DNA of 64,000 nt from Rheinheimera sp. (GTDB lineage Bacteria > Pseudomonadota > Gammaproteobacteria > Enterobacterales > Alteromonadaceae): positions 208,374 to 272,373 of the forward strand of contig DPJG01000006.1 of NCBI GenBank assembly GCA_003543135.1, in the 5' to 3' direction. Positions 1-9,916 of the stretch are shown here, piece after piece (within the stretch, counting starts at the first letter, position 1; each line of letters starts with the position of its first letter). The notes under the pieces were generated by a model. That model saw only the letters and a program-made list of their open reading frames with translations, made no database searches and was not told the DNA's origin. The position numbers and the translations under genes are program-made.

Positions 1-3000
1 TTAATGGCGGAAATGCATGCCATCGACAAAGAAGCCAACGCCTGGCAAGCCTATGACAGAGCGATTGAACTGGCGCAACAAAGTGGTTTTAACCAACATC
101 TGGCGATCAGTCTGGAGCTGGCCGCCAGCTACTGGCAATCACAGGATAAAGCCGATTTTGCCGTGCTGTATCAGCAAAAAGCCCAGCAAAGTTACCAGCA
201 GTGGCAGGCGCACAATAAAGTTGCACTGATGCAGCAGCAACAACCTCAACTGCAACAACAAAAACCACAGAACCAGCTATTGGATATGGCCTCGGTGCTC
301 AAAGCGGCCGAAACCCTGAGCGGCCAGATTGACCTGGCAGCATTCTTACAGCAAATGATTGATTTAATAGTGGAAAATGCCGGCGCTCAAGCTGGTCATT
401 TGTTATTGCTGGATGATGATCAGCAGCTGCAGCCTAAAGCCTGCTCGCCGCAAAGTGCTGCCGGCCGCGTCTTGTCGGGTCAACTACAGGCACTGGTATG
501 CCGCAGTTTGCAGCCACGGCTGATCAACGACACCAGCACCGCCAGCCATTTATTACAGGATTTAATCAGCAGTTCCGCACAACAAGCCCTGCCGGCTGCC
601 ATTTTATGTATTCCGGTGATCGTCAGCGGCCAGCTCTATGGTTTGTTATATCTGGAACATTTTGAATTAACCGGAGCCTTTACCGAACAACGCATTAATT
701 TATTGCAGTTGCTGGCCAATCAAACCGCCATTCTGTTTGAAAATACCAGGCTGTACCATCAGGTGGTGGCAGCGAATAAAAATCTGGAACAAAAAGTGTG
801 GGAACGCACCCAGGAACTGGCGTCAGCCAAAATCCGCGCTGAAGATGCCACAGCGGCCAAATCTTCGTTCCTGGCCAGAATGAGCCATGAGATCCGCACC
901 CCAATCAACGCCGTCATTGGTTTAAGCCGGCTGGCCAGCAAAACCGATTTAGATGCCGAACAGCAGGACTATATCGGCAAAATTCAGGAATCCGGTGAGG
1001 TACTGCTGAGCCTGGTCAATGACATCCTGGATTTCTCCAAAATTGAAGCGGGCAAACTGGAACTGGAACAAACCCGTTTTGCACTGGAAAAAGTGGTACG
1101 CCGTGCGGTGAATTTAAATGCACTTAAAGCACACGCCAAAGGGCTGGAGCTGGTGTGTAACATAGACCCGCAAATTCCGCCGGCTTTATTGGGCGACCCG
1201 CTGCGTATCCAGCAGGTGCTGGTGAACTTAATCAGTAATGCGGTGAAATTCAGCGACAAAGGAGCTATTGGCATTCAATTGCAGTTGTTGTCGACAGAAG
1301 GCGATCAGCTGAAAATTCAGGGTTCTGTCAGCGACAACGGCATTGGTATTTCGCCGGAACAGCAACAAAGTCTGTTCCAGTCTTTCAGTCAGGCTGATGG
1401 TTCCATTACCCGCAAATATGGCGGATCTGGCCTTGGGCTGGCTATCTGTAAACAGCTCTGTGAGCTGATGCAGGGGGACATCTGGCTGGAAAGTGAAACC
1501 GATGTTGGCAGTACTTTTTATTTTAATATGGTGCTTGGCAAAGCGCCGGCACTGCCAACCAGCAACCAGCACAACCTGCCACTGGATTTTGGCAAACTCA
1601 GAGCGCTGGTGGTGGACGACATCAGCCTGGCGCGCACTGTGCTGCTTAGCCTGTTATCTGAACTTGGTATCAAAGCCGATGAAACCGACAATGGTTATCA
1701 GGCGATTGAACTGGTGCAGCAGGCACGAAAACAAAACCGGCCTTATGATTTTGTGCTGATGGACTGGCGTATGCCGGGGCTGGATGGCATTGAAACCTCA
1801 CGCCGTATTCAGCAACTGGACAACGCGCCGCATATTCTGATGGTGTCGGCTTATGACAAAGAGCAGGCCAAAGCCAACTTACAGGGCGTGAAAATTCACC
1901 AGTTTATTGAAAAGCCGGTGAATCATTCGATTTTGCTTGATGCCATTTACAATATGCAGCAACAACAACCTGTGATGCGCCGCCCTGTGGCGCCGGACAG
2001 CCAGATCCCGAATTTATCGCCTTACCGTATTTTGCTGGTGGAAGATCATCCAATTAACCGTCAGGTGGCTTTGGGTTTACTCAAAGACAGCAAAGTGCAG
2101 GTGGATATTGCCGAAAATGGCGTATTAGCTATCCGCCGTTTACAACAGCAAAAATACGATCTGGTGTTGATGGATATTCAGATGCCGGAAATGGATGGAC
2201 TGACTGCGACGCGGCAAATCCGTCAGCAACTGCTGCTGACCGAGCTTCCTATTATTGCCATGACCGCCCATGCCATGCAAAGTGACATCGCCCAGAGTAA
2301 AGTGGCGGGTATGAATGAACATTTAACCAAACCTATTGATCCTGAACAGCTATACCGCACCCTGCTCTGTTATCTGACACCGGTCAGTAACACGGCACAA
2401 CAGGAAAATGAACTGACGCTCAGTGCTGAAGATCAACAATTATTGTATGCCCTGAGCGGCGTGGCTGAGCTCAACACAACGCAGGCGCAGAAAAATCTGG
2501 GTGGCAAAACCCAGTTGTATCTGAACCTGCTGCGGGATTTTGAACTGGAGCACAGGGATCAGGTTCAGCGACTGCAACAGCAGTATCAGCAGCAACAGTG
2601 GCAACAACTGCATCTGGATGTTCATTCACTGAAATCAACCAGCGCTTATATTGGGGCTTTTGCGCTGTCACAAAGCTGTCAGCAGGTAGAGACTATGCTG
2701 GTTACCGGCACTGTTGATGAACATGCCTTTGGGCAAATGCTGCAACAACTGGCACAACTGCAGCATCAGCTGAGCCAACTGATGCCGTCGCAAACAGAAA
2801 AAGCCGTGTTCAACGACCTGGATGCAGTGTTGCAGGCCTTATTGCCGCTATTGCGCGAATCTGATTTTGCCGCTGAAGAACTGGTACCGGCACTGCTGGA
2901 ATTGGGCCGGCCTGATCCATGCTGGCCGCAACTTTGCCAGATTGCCGATGAAATCAGTGATGTCGAATATGAAAGAGCTGCAGTACACTGTCAGCAATTA

Positions 3001-3036
3001 TTGCAGCAGCGGCAAAAAGCACAGCAGCGCATTTGA
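1..3036 (+). CDS. Hybrid sensor histidine kinase (GAF-HisKA-HATPase-REC-REC-HPt), 5' end outside the window
   Basis: Sensor kinase with an internal phosphorelay. Numbering from the ATG at position 4: a TPR-like helical tail (1-75), a Gln-rich linker, a GAF domain (about 95-250), a short coiled coil, HisKA with phospho-acceptor His295 in SHEIRTP, an HATPase domain to about 520, two receiver domains (about 533-650 and 674-790) with VLMDWRMPG and VLMDIQMPE, and an HPt domain with His874 in HSLKS. No membrane segment is visible. The frame is open to base 1, and the N-terminus looks like the end of the AAA/TPR part of very large Ser/Thr kinase-AAA-GAF-histidine kinase proteins, so the gene very probably begins upstream. 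It is followed after 93 bp by two more signalling genes in the same direction. The kinase assignment is firm; the upstream architecture is inference. Confidence 0.93.
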   Translation, partial: LMAEMHAIDKEANAWQAYDRAIELAQQSGFNQHLAISLELAASYWQSQDKADFAVLYQQKAQQSYQQWQAHNKVALMQQQQPQLQQQKPQNQLLDMASVLKAAETLSGQIDLAAFLQQMIDLIVENAGAQAGHLLLLDDDQQLQPKACSPQSAAGRVLSGQLQALVCRSLQPRLINDTSTASHLLQDLISSSAQQALPAAILCIPVIVSGQLYGLLYLEHFELTGAFTEQRINLLQLLANQTAILFENTRLYHQVVAANKNLEQKVWERTQELASAKIRAEDATAAKSSFLARMSHEIRTPINAVIGLSRLASKTDLDAEQQDYIGKIQESGEVLLSLVNDILDFSKIEAGKLELEQTRFALEKVVRRAVNLNALKAHAKGLELVCNIDPQIPPALLGDPLRIQQVLVNLISNAVKFSDKGAIGIQLQLLSTEGDQLKIQGSVSDNGIGISPEQQQSLFQSFSQADGSITRKYGGSGLGLAICKQLCELMQGDIWLESETDVGSTFYFNMVLGKAPALPTSNQHNLPLDFGKLRALVVDDISLARTVLLSLLSELGIKADETDNGYQAIELVQQARKQNRPYDFVLMDWRMPGLDGIETSRRIQQLDNAPHILMVSAYDKEQAKANLQGVKIHQFIEKPVNHSILLDAIYNMQQQQPVMRRPVAPDSQIPNLSPYRILLVEDHPINRQVALGLLKDSKVQVDIAENGVLAIRRLQQQKYDLVLMDIQMPEMDGLTATRQIRQQLLLTELPIIAMTAHAMQSDIAQSKVAGMNEHLTKPIDPEQLYRTLLCYLTPVSNTAQQENELTLSAEDQQLLYALSGVAELNTTQAQKNLGGKTQLYLNLLRDFELEHRDQVQRLQQQYQQQQWQQLHLDVHSLKSTSAYIGAFALSQSCQQVETMLVTGTVDEHAFGQMLQQLAQLQHQLSQLMPSQTEKAVFNDLDAVLQALLPLLRESDFAAEELVPALLELGRPDPCWPQLCQIADEISDVEYERAAVHCQQLLQQRQKAQQRI

Positions 3037-3129
3037 CAAGCCAGGCTTTATTGCAAAAACTGAACTTTGTTCAATCGCCGACGCCTTGGGGCAACTGTTG
3101 GCGTAACGATTTGAAAATGCCGGAGTATT

Positions 3130-4053
3130 ATGCGCACTAAGCCGCAAAAACAACGGGTTTTGATTGTGGATGACAAAAAGTCCAATCTCAAAATCCTCAG
3201 CGATATTCTGCGGGATGAAGTTGACGTCATTCTGGCTCAGGATGGTGAACAGGGGATCCGCAAGGCCGCTGAATACCAGCCTGATTTAATATTGCTGGAT
3301 GTGGTGATGCCGGGTATCGACGGTTTTGAAGTGATCAGCCGGCTGAAACACGACGCCAATACCTGTGCCATTCCGGTCATTTTTATTACCTCACTGAACG
3401 ATGTCAGCCATGAAGAACAGGGGCTGTTGCTGGGCGCCTGTGATTACATTAATAAACCCTTTCACGCCGCTATTGTGCTGGCGCGGATAAAACTGCATCT
3501 GCAGCTGGCCAGACAAAGGCTGCTGCTGGAACAACTGGCGAATATCGATCCGCTGACAACAGTGGCAAACCGCCGTAAATACGAAGAAATTCTGTCACAG
3601 GAATGGCGTGCTGCCAGTCGCAAACAAAGCCTGGTGTCGCTGGTGATGCTGGATGTCGACAATTTTAAACTTTATAACGATTTTTATGGCCATGCCGCCG
3701 GTGACCGCGTATTACAGGCCGTGGCCAAAACCCTGTCGGCTGAATTAAAACGTCCTTTTGATTTTATTGCCCGTTATGGTGGTGAAGAATTTGTCATTAT
3801 CCTGCCGGAAACCCCACCCCAAGCCAGCTGGCAAATGATTGAAAACTGTCGGCAGGCCATTTATAACCTGCAAATTCCACATCAGCCCACTCAGGGTGTG
3901 CTGACCATCAGTGCCGGCGGCTGCACAGTGCGGGCTTCAGCCGCCGACTCTGCCGAGCAGGCTCTGAAACAGGCCGACGACATGTTGTATGAAGCCAAGA
4001 GGCAAGGAAAAAACCGGGTGTTGTGGAGTCAAGACCCGACACTGGAGGACTAG
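3130..4053 (+). CDS. Response regulator diguanylate cyclase (REC-GGDEF)
   Basis: Makes cyclic di-GMP from two GTP under control of a phosphorylated receiver. The 307 aa hold a REC domain (about 7-125, phospho-Asp in LILLDVVMPG) and a GGDEF domain with the active-site GGEEF at 217-221. An RxxD inhibitory site (RPFD) lies exactly five residues before it, so product inhibition is expected. The ATG at 3130 follows GGAG at short spacing. It sits between two hybrid kinases, and the next gene starts 5 bp after its stop, so it is the likely output of that phosphorelay. Its REC closely resembles the first REC of the next protein, suggesting a common origin or a shared phosphodonor. Confidence 0.95.
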   Translation: MRTKPQKQRVLIVDDKKSNLKILSDILRDEVDVILAQDGEQGIRKAAEYQPDLILLDVVMPGIDGFEVISRLKHDANTCAIPVIFITSLNDVSHEEQGLLLGACDYINKPFHAAIVLARIKLHLQLARQRLLLEQLANIDPLTTVANRRKYEEILSQEWRAASRKQSLVSLVMLDVDNFKLYNDFYGHAAGDRVLQAVAKTLSAELKRPFDFIARYGGEEFVIILPETPPQASWQMIENCRQAIYNLQIPHQPTQGVLTISAGGCTVRASAADSAEQALKQADDMLYEAKRQGKNRVLWSQDPTLED

Positions 4054-4058
4054 GGACA

Positions 4059-5921
4059 GTGAAGTCGGAGCGGGCCAGCTTACTGCTGGTAGATGATGAA
4101 AAAACCAATCTGAAGGTGCTGGCCGATTTATTGCGGCCAGACTACAGCATCAGACTGGCGCAAAGCGGCCAACAGGCGCTGGATAAATGCCTGGAGCAGG
4201 CGCCGGATCTGATCCTGATGGATGTGCTGATGCCAGGGCTGGATGGTTTTGATACCTTAAAAGCACTGCGTGCCAATACCCTGACCTGTCAAATTCCGGT
4301 GATTTTTATTACCGGTCTGCAATCCGCCGAAAATGAACAGCTCGGGCTGCAACTTGGCGCACAGGACTATATCCACAAGCCTTTTCACGCCGAAGTGGTG
4401 AAAGCCAGAGTCTCGACCCAACTCAGACTGGTACGTCAACGCCACGAACTGCAGCAACTGACCGCCCAATTGCTGCAGGCCAATGAAGCCAAAAGCCGTT
4501 TTCTGGCCACCATCAGCCATGAAATCCGCACGCCACTGGCCTCAGTCATTGGTTATGCCGAAGCTATTCTGGCCGGTGAATTTGACGAAGCCGACCAACA
4601 ACAAGCCATTCAGACTATTTGCCGTAATGGCAAACATCTGCAGGCCTTACTAAACGACTTACTCGATTTATCAAAAATTTCCGCCAATAAACTGGATTTG
4701 GAAGTGCTGCCGGTCAATCTGTGCCAGCTGCTGTTAGATCTGGAGTTACTGGTGAAAGAACGGGCGCAGCAAAAAGGCCTGGAATTTTCCCTGCATTATC
4801 AGCTGCCTTTACCTTCGCAGCTGCAAACAGACCCAACCCGCCTCAAGCAGATTTTGCTGAATTTATGCAATAACGCCATCAAGTTTACCGAACAGGGTTT
4901 TGTGCGGATTGAGATCAGCCAAGCGCACAATCAGCTACTGTTTGCGGTACAAGACAGCGGCATCGGCATCAGCGAGGCACAACAACAACATTTATTTCAG
5001 GCTTTTAGTCAGGCCGATGTGTCAGTGCAACGTCAGTTTGGCGGCACTGGCCTTGGCCTGGTGATAGCCCGGCAGCTGTGTGAAAAAATGGGCGGTACTT
5101 TGTATTTACAAAGCGCCACCGAAGGCAGAGGTTGTTGTTTTGTCGCCAGCATTGAGCTGGTATCCGAGCCAAACAGCGTCTTGCTGCACAGCGAAGCAGA
5201 AATTGCACTGCAGCAACAACGCCAGGCGCCGGCGGCGTTGCCAAGACAACTGATGCAGGGCCGGGTGCTGCTGGCCGAAGATCAGACCGACACCCGGCAG
5301 TTATTACAACGGATGCTGCAACATGCCGGCATTGAAGTTCTTGCGGTAGAAAATGGTGAACAGCTGGTAGAAGCTGCACTGATGGAAGACTTTGATTTGG
5401 TGTTGTCTGACATTCAGATGCCCAAAATGGACGGTGTCGCGGCCATTAAACTGTTGCGCGCGGCCGGTATCGACACCCCCTGTGTGGCGCTCACCGCCAA
5501 TACCATGACCCATGAGGTCCAAAGTTATCTGGCGGCAGGTTTTGTCAGCCATCTGGCCAAACCGGTCGACAGATACAAATTTGCCGCTGTGCTAAACCAC
5601 TTTTTAGCCGGACGCCATCATCAGCAACAATTACAACTGCCCGAAGCCGAACTGCGCGCCATGACAGACCGTTTTGTGCAGGCGCTGCCGGCGCAGATCA
5701 CCGAACTCAGTCAACACTGCCAGCAAGCTGACTGGCCGGCGGCCCGTTATCAGGCCCATGCTATCAAAGGCACAGCCGCTTTGTTTGGGTTTACTGAACT
5801 AAGCCTGCTGGCGGCAGAGTTGGAACAACAACTGAAACAGCCATCTGGCAGCGCTCAGGTGCTGCAGCTATGCAAACAACTGCAGCAGCAAAGTGCTGTG
5901 CTGCACCATGAGGTTCAATAA
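4059..5921 (+). CDS. Hybrid sensor histidine kinase (REC-HisKA-HATPase-REC-HPt)
   Basis: Soluble hybrid kinase of 620 aa with no membrane segment. Domains: an N-terminal REC (about 5-120), HisKA with His154 in SHEIRTP, an HATPase domain with the N box (LNLCNNAIKF) and glycine-rich loops, a second REC (about 400-520, LVLSDIQMPK), and a C-terminal HPt with His567 in AHAIKG. Start choice: an in-frame GTG at 4023 overlaps the previous gene. The GTG at 4059 has a strong GGAGG ten bases upstream and begins just before the REC domain, so I prefer it. With a receiver at its front, it is itself a phosphorelay target and may act with the preceding diguanylate cyclase and the first hybrid kinase. The input signal is unknown. 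Confidence 0.93.
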   Translation: MKSERASLLLVDDEKTNLKVLADLLRPDYSIRLAQSGQQALDKCLEQAPDLILMDVLMPGLDGFDTLKALRANTLTCQIPVIFITGLQSAENEQLGLQLGAQDYIHKPFHAEVVKARVSTQLRLVRQRHELQQLTAQLLQANEAKSRFLATISHEIRTPLASVIGYAEAILAGEFDEADQQQAIQTICRNGKHLQALLNDLLDLSKISANKLDLEVLPVNLCQLLLDLELLVKERAQQKGLEFSLHYQLPLPSQLQTDPTRLKQILLNLCNNAIKFTEQGFVRIEISQAHNQLLFAVQDSGIGISEAQQQHLFQAFSQADVSVQRQFGGTGLGLVIARQLCEKMGGTLYLQSATEGRGCCFVASIELVSEPNSVLLHSEAEIALQQQRQAPAALPRQLMQGRVLLAEDQTDTRQLLQRMLQHAGIEVLAVENGEQLVEAALMEDFDLVLSDIQMPKMDGVAAIKLLRAAGIDTPCVALTANTMTHEVQSYLAAGFVSHLAKPVDRYKFAAVLNHFLAGRHHQQQLQLPEAELRAMTDRFVQALPAQITELSQHCQQADWPAARYQAHAIKGTAALFGFTELSLLAAELEQQLKQPSGSAQVLQLCKQLQQQSAVLHHEVQ

Positions 5922-5932
5922 AAGCGGTTGAA

Positions 5933-6832
5933 TCAACCTTGTTTTGCTGTTGCGGCAAAAAGCCAGAAAGCCCATTGCCGCTGATTTGCCACTATCGCCA
6001 GTACAATCAGCACCATACCGCTGACTTGCAGCAACGACAACGCCACCTGGTAAAACCATAGATCAATCAGCACTGCCACCAGCGGATAAACAAAAGATAA
6101 AAACGCAATACTGCTGACCGGCAGGCGCTGAAAGGCGCTATACATCAGGTTATACATCAGGCCGGTATGCACCAGACCTAAAGTCAGCAAAGCCGCCGCT
6201 GAAGGCAGCGTCAGCTCGTTCAGACTGGCTTTTTCCAGCGGCAACATCAACAGCATTCCCAGCATCATCTGCAAACCGGCAATTTGCGCCGGTGGGATGC
6301 CACTGAGTTTGCGCGTGGTTAAAGTGGCCACCGCATATAAACAGGCCGCCAGAGCTGCCAGCCCTACCCCCAACCACAACTGCTGATGATTACCACCAAA
6401 TTGCAGCCCTGTGGTCAGTGCCACACCACAAAACGCCAGCGCCAGCCAGGCCCAACGTGAGGCCGAAGGCGGTTGTCGCTGTAATAAAGCGGTGATCAAT
6501 AACAGAAAAAAGGGTTGGGTGTGGTACACCAGAGTGGCAATTGAAATTGAACTTAAATGATAAGCACCAAATAAACAAAACCAGTTGGCCACCAAAGCCA
6601 GACCACCCAACAATAGATATCCCAGCTGTGCACGGTTTAACTGTTGCCAACCGCGCTGCCAGCTCAGATACAACAGCAAAGCTGCACCACCAATCAGGCA
6701 GCGGTAAAACACGACTGTGGCTGTATTCTGGCCACTTTCCACCACAAACCAGCCGATGGTGCCGGACAATAACATGGCCACCAGCATGCGCCACAGGCCT
6801 GGCCATTCCGGGTTTGTTGTTGCTGTTGTCAT
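5933..6832 (-). CDS. EamA/DMT-family membrane transporter
   Basis: Inner-membrane permease of the drug/metabolite transporter superfamily: 299 aa, the usual family length, with about ten hydrophobic helices in two similar EamA halves. The family exports amino acids, metabolites or toxic compounds; the substrate cannot be read from the sequence. The frame extends to a TTG at 6877, but the ATG at 6832 has a GGAA upstream and gives the usual N-terminus, so I use it. It is the last gene of a minus-strand group (rmuC, binding protein, small hydrolase, this gene) and ends convergently 11 bp from the hybrid kinase gene, with only a weak hairpin (about 5925-5937) between. Confidence 0.88.
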   Translation of the reverse strand: MTTATTNPEWPGLWRMLVAMLLSGTIGWFVVESGQNTATVVFYRCLIGGAALLLYLSWQRGWQQLNRAQLGYLLLGGLALVANWFCLFGAYHLSSISIATLVYHTQPFFLLLITALLQRQPPSASRWAWLALAFCGVALTTGLQFGGNHQQLWLGVGLAALAACLYAVATLTTRKLSGIPPAQIAGLQMMLGMLLMLPLEKASLNELTLPSAAALLTLGLVHTGLMYNLMYSAFQRLPVSSIAFLSFVYPLVAVLIDLWFYQVALSLLQVSGMVLIVLAIVANQRQWAFWLFAATAKQG

Positions 6833-6889
6833 ATCGGGTTCCGTTGTAAAAGCACCTTGCGCTATTGCAGGGCGCAAAGTGTTTTGGGT

Positions 6890-7438
6890 TTAGCCTTGTA
6901 ACAGCGCAGATTTTGGCGCTGACGCTGCTTGAGTTTGTTGTTCAGCCCGCCAGTCCAGCAAAGCTCTGGCCACTACTGTGGCATGGTCAGCCTGCAGCAG
7001 CTTGTGCTGATGGGCAAAAGAAGCCGGCCATTGTTGCCACTGCCCACCACATCTGGCCACCAGATTGGCAAAATTCAGCCTGGCATCGGCCGCCAGATAA
7101 TTCTGCCACAAGCCGGCGTACTGGCGCACCGCCCAGCCGTCGGGTTTGCGCCAGCTCACCGGATCTATAGTGATAAGTTGCTGTACCGGATGACCGGCAG
7201 CCACCACTGCAGCCGCTGTGCTGGCACCATAACTATGACCAATCAGCAACACTGGCTCTTGCTGGTGTTGTCTGAGCCAGCGAGCCAGGGCTGCGTATTC
7301 AAACCATTGAAAATAATGCTGATTTGGCCCAACAAATTGTCGTAATAACTGGGTGTATTTATCCAGCGCACCACCCACCCACACCACTTGTAGCTGGGGC
7401 TGAGTGTTATTTGCAGTCGTGTTGTTTGTTGTTGTCAT
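6890..7438 (-). CDS. Small alpha/beta-hydrolase-like protein
   Basis: A 182-aa cytoplasmic protein with an alpha/beta-hydrolase core: a beta strand VLLIGHSYG carrying the GxSxG nucleophile elbow (GHSYG), and a later strand LITIDPVSW with a possible acid. The length suits the small serine-hydrolase or thioesterase-like group rather than full lipases. An Asn/Thr-rich stretch (TTTNNTTANNT) precedes the first strand. A conserved His near the C-terminus is plausible (DHATVV) but not certain. It begins 19 bp after the binding-protein gene and is followed 57 bp later by the EamA exporter, so all may be co-transcribed. The substrate is unknown. Confidence 0.72.
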   Translation of the reverse strand: MTTTNNTTANNTQPQLQVVWVGGALDKYTQLLRQFVGPNQHYFQWFEYAALARWLRQHQQEPVLLIGHSYGASTAAAVVAAGHPVQQLITIDPVSWRKPDGWAVRQYAGLWQNYLAADARLNFANLVARCGGQWQQWPASFAHQHKLLQADHATVVARALLDWRAEQQTQAASAPKSALLQG

Positions 7439-7457
7439 TCAAAGTCAGCCAGCCGTT

Positions 7458-8381
7458 TTATTCTAAGACCCAGCCAAATTCGGCCAGAATAGCGCGGTGT
7501 TTTTCTTTGCCATACACCCGCTGCCAGGCCTGATGCAAACGCAACCTGAGTTCGGGTGACACACCGGCTTTGCTGGCAACGATATAAACAGGTGCTTTAT
7601 GCAAACTCAGGCTCAGACGATACTGCGCCTGCAACTCAGGATACAGCTGACTCCATTCCAGATATTGGGTTTTATCTTCAATCATGCCAAGCACCCGGCC
7701 TTTTTTCAGCATATTCAGTTTTTGCGTCAGGCTGTTGGCATAAAGCAAATAAGGCTGATAACTTTTTTCATGGCGCAGCTGCTCAAAAGCCTCGCCATAA
7801 TAAGCGTCGCGCAGCACGCCGATACTGCCGGGTAACAGATTGATATCACTGAGCTGATGCACCAGATGCAGGTAGTTTTTATGCAGTACCAGCACCGACT
7901 CTTCCATATAGTGCACACCGATAAAATCGGCATAGGCTGCTCTTTCTTTGGTGTACGACATGGTCAGCATCAGATCAATTTTGCCTTGCTGCAATAAAGT
8001 TAAAGAGCGTGGCCAGGGGCTGCCGACCACGGTCAGCTGGCAGCCCGCTTCATCTGTTAATAAATGTAATAATCTGGCGTGTAAGTCGTACCAGCGCGGC
8101 AGCTGCAAACCTTCGGCGTCGGTATCTGCTCTGGATTCATTCAGATGTGCCACCAAAGCACAGGACGGATCGGATGATGGTTTAGCCGGCAAGTCCTGCG
8201 CCGGCGGCGAAACTTCGACCGGCGTGCTGCTTTGCCGTTGTGCTGTGTGCTGGGTTTGCTGCACCTGTCCGGCTGTACCTGCACTTTGCTGCGGCAAAGC
8301 CTGTAGCTGCGGGCTGACAAGCGCCAGCAGCATCAGCTTGAGCACACAAAAAGCGCCACAGCGCAGCGAGTCTTTTTTCAT
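7458..8381 (-). CDS. Periplasmic solute-binding protein (SBP_bac_3-like)
   Basis: A 307-aa exported protein. Residues 1-29 form a signal peptide (KK, then a hydrophobic stretch ending in ALVSPQLQA). A Gln/Pro-rich linker leads to a family-3 binding fold with typical elements: an initial ligand loop, GKIDLMLTMSYTKERA, and GVLRDAYYGEAFEQL. No ABC permease or ATPase is adjacent, so this may be one of the orphan binding proteins common in Alteromonadales, possibly acting as a sensor or scavenger. Its ATG overlaps the rmuC stop (ATGA), indicating translational coupling. The ligand is unknown; amino acids or other small polar compounds are typical for the family. Confidence 0.82.
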   Translation of the reverse strand: MKKDSLRCGAFCVLKLMLLALVSPQLQALPQQSAGTAGQVQQTQHTAQRQSSTPVEVSPPAQDLPAKPSSDPSCALVAHLNESRADTDAEGLQLPRWYDLHARLLHLLTDEAGCQLTVVGSPWPRSLTLLQQGKIDLMLTMSYTKERAAYADFIGVHYMEESVLVLHKNYLHLVHQLSDINLLPGSIGVLRDAYYGEAFEQLRHEKSYQPYLLYANSLTQKLNMLKKGRVLGMIEDKTQYLEWSQLYPELQAQYRLSLSLHKAPVYIVASKAGVSPELRLRLHQAWQRVYGKEKHRAILAEFGWVLE

Positions 8382-9733
8382 TCGTCCGAGGCCAAAGGTA
8401 ATTCCAGATGGGCTTTTTCCAGCAAGTCCGCCGCCATTTCCGTTTTCACAGCCACCCCTAAATCTTTAAATTCAGCGGCTTGTTTAATTAAATTGCCTTT
8501 ACCACTGTACAGCTGACTAAAGGCTTTGTCGTAACTTTCGCGGGCGCGGTCCAGCTGTTTGCCCACCCCTTGCATACTTTCCAGAAAACCGGTCAGTTTG
8601 GCGTAAAACTTTTCGGCGCGGCTCGCCAGTTCAGCACTGTGTTTGTTCTGATCTTCAAAACGCCACAGCTGGCGCACTATATTCAGACTGGTCAGCAAGG
8701 TGGTGGGAGTTGCCACCAGCACATTGCGCTCCAGCGCTTGCTGATACAACAACGGCTGCTGTTTCAGCGCTTCGACGTATGCCGACTCGATTGGAATAAA
8801 CATAAACACCACTTCAGGTGAATTCAGGCCACTGAGCTGATAATAATTGCGATCGGCCAGCTCCAGAATACGGTCCTGCACCGCCTGGCAATGCTGGCGC
8901 AGCGCCAGTTGCCGCTCGTCGTCCTGCTCCGCATTGACATAACGGGTATAAGCCGCCAACGAGGTTTTGGCATCAATCACAAGATGTTTTTGTTGTGGCA
9001 GATATACAATCACATCGGGCCGGCGCCGGCCTTCTTCTGTGTGAAAGCTCACTTCGCGCTGATAATCCACCCCAGCCCTTAAACCTGAGTTTTCCAGCAC
9101 ATTTTCCAGCATCAGCTCACCCCAGTTGCCCTGCGTTTTTTTCTGCCCCTGCAAGGCATTGGTTAAACGGGCAGCCTGATCGGTAATGGCAAAATTCAGT
9201 TTTTGCAGGTTAATCAGCTCAGTTTTCAGTTCAGCCCGTTGTTTTAGCTCTTCAGTGTGAATGGACTCTACCTTGTCGCGAAAACCTTTCATATCGGCCT
9301 GCAGCGGCTGTAATAACTGCAGCAGGCTCTGGCTGCTTTGTTGCTTAAAGTCTTCACCCTTACGCTGTAAAATTTCATTGGCCAGAAGTTCAAACTCTTG
9401 TTTTAACTGTGCTTTATTCTCCTGCAATAACGCCAGCTGACTGTGAAAATGTTGCTGGCGTTCCTGTAAAGTCACAGTCAGCCGGTCGTATTTTTCTTTG
9501 AGCTGCAGGTAATGTTGTTGTTGTTGCGCCTGTTGCTGTTGCAGCTCGCGATGTTGTTGTTGCTGCTGTTGCAGTTGACTCTGACTGGCTGTCAGCTCAG
9601 TGTGCAACCGCATCAACTCCAGTGCCTGCTGCTGACGTTGCTGTAGCCAATACCAGCCGGTGAAAGCCCATAACAGCAGCAGACCCAGCGTCAGCAGCGG
9701 CCAAAGCTTGTCGGCGGCAAAAAACAAATCCAT
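8378..9733 (-). CDS. rmuC: DNA recombination protein RmuC
   Basis: RmuC homologue of 451 aa. The family limits sequence inversions and resembles nucleases of the PD-(D/E)xK type. An N-terminal membrane anchor (about 9-28, LWPLLTLGLLLLWAFTGWYW) is followed by a long, extremely Gln-rich coiled coil (about 30-140). The RmuC domain then carries hallmark stretches such as QGNWGELMLENVLE, DVIVYLPQQKHLVIDAKTSL and VVFMFIPIESAY. The frame opens at a GTG at 9754, but the ATG at 9733 has AGGAG six bases upstream and is the start. It leads a four-gene minus-strand group and is divergent from gor. The poly-Gln runs are unusually dense even for this genome. Confidence 0.95.
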   Translation of the reverse strand: MDLFFAADKLWPLLTLGLLLLWAFTGWYWLQQRQQQALELMRLHTELTASQSQLQQQQQQHRELQQQQAQQQQHYLQLKEKYDRLTVTLQERQQHFHSQLALLQENKAQLKQEFELLANEILQRKGEDFKQQSSQSLLQLLQPLQADMKGFRDKVESIHTEELKQRAELKTELINLQKLNFAITDQAARLTNALQGQKKTQGNWGELMLENVLENSGLRAGVDYQREVSFHTEEGRRRPDVIVYLPQQKHLVIDAKTSLAAYTRYVNAEQDDERQLALRQHCQAVQDRILELADRNYYQLSGLNSPEVVFMFIPIESAYVEALKQQPLLYQQALERNVLVATPTTLLTSLNIVRQLWRFEDQNKHSAELASRAEKFYAKLTGFLESMQGVGKQLDRARESYDKAFSQLYSGKGNLIKQAAEFKDLGVAVKTEMAADLLEKAHLELPLASDE

Positions 9734-9916
9734 GCTAAGCTCCTGAGTTGTCACGTTTTTTAGAATAGTTGTGGCGGCAGATAACTGTATTACTATACAG
9801 CGCTTTTACTAAATCCACTACCCAAAGCCCGGCCTTGCAATTGTCTGGCTGACCCCATATAACAAGGTCAGATTATCAAGCAGCGCCCAGTGCGGCGCCT
9901 TATCCGGGATCATAAA

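Noticed and set aside
5925-5937. Terminator between the hybrid kinase and EamA genes
   Set aside because: The GGTTG/CAACC stem is only five base pairs with a poor T-run; too weak to annotate alone.
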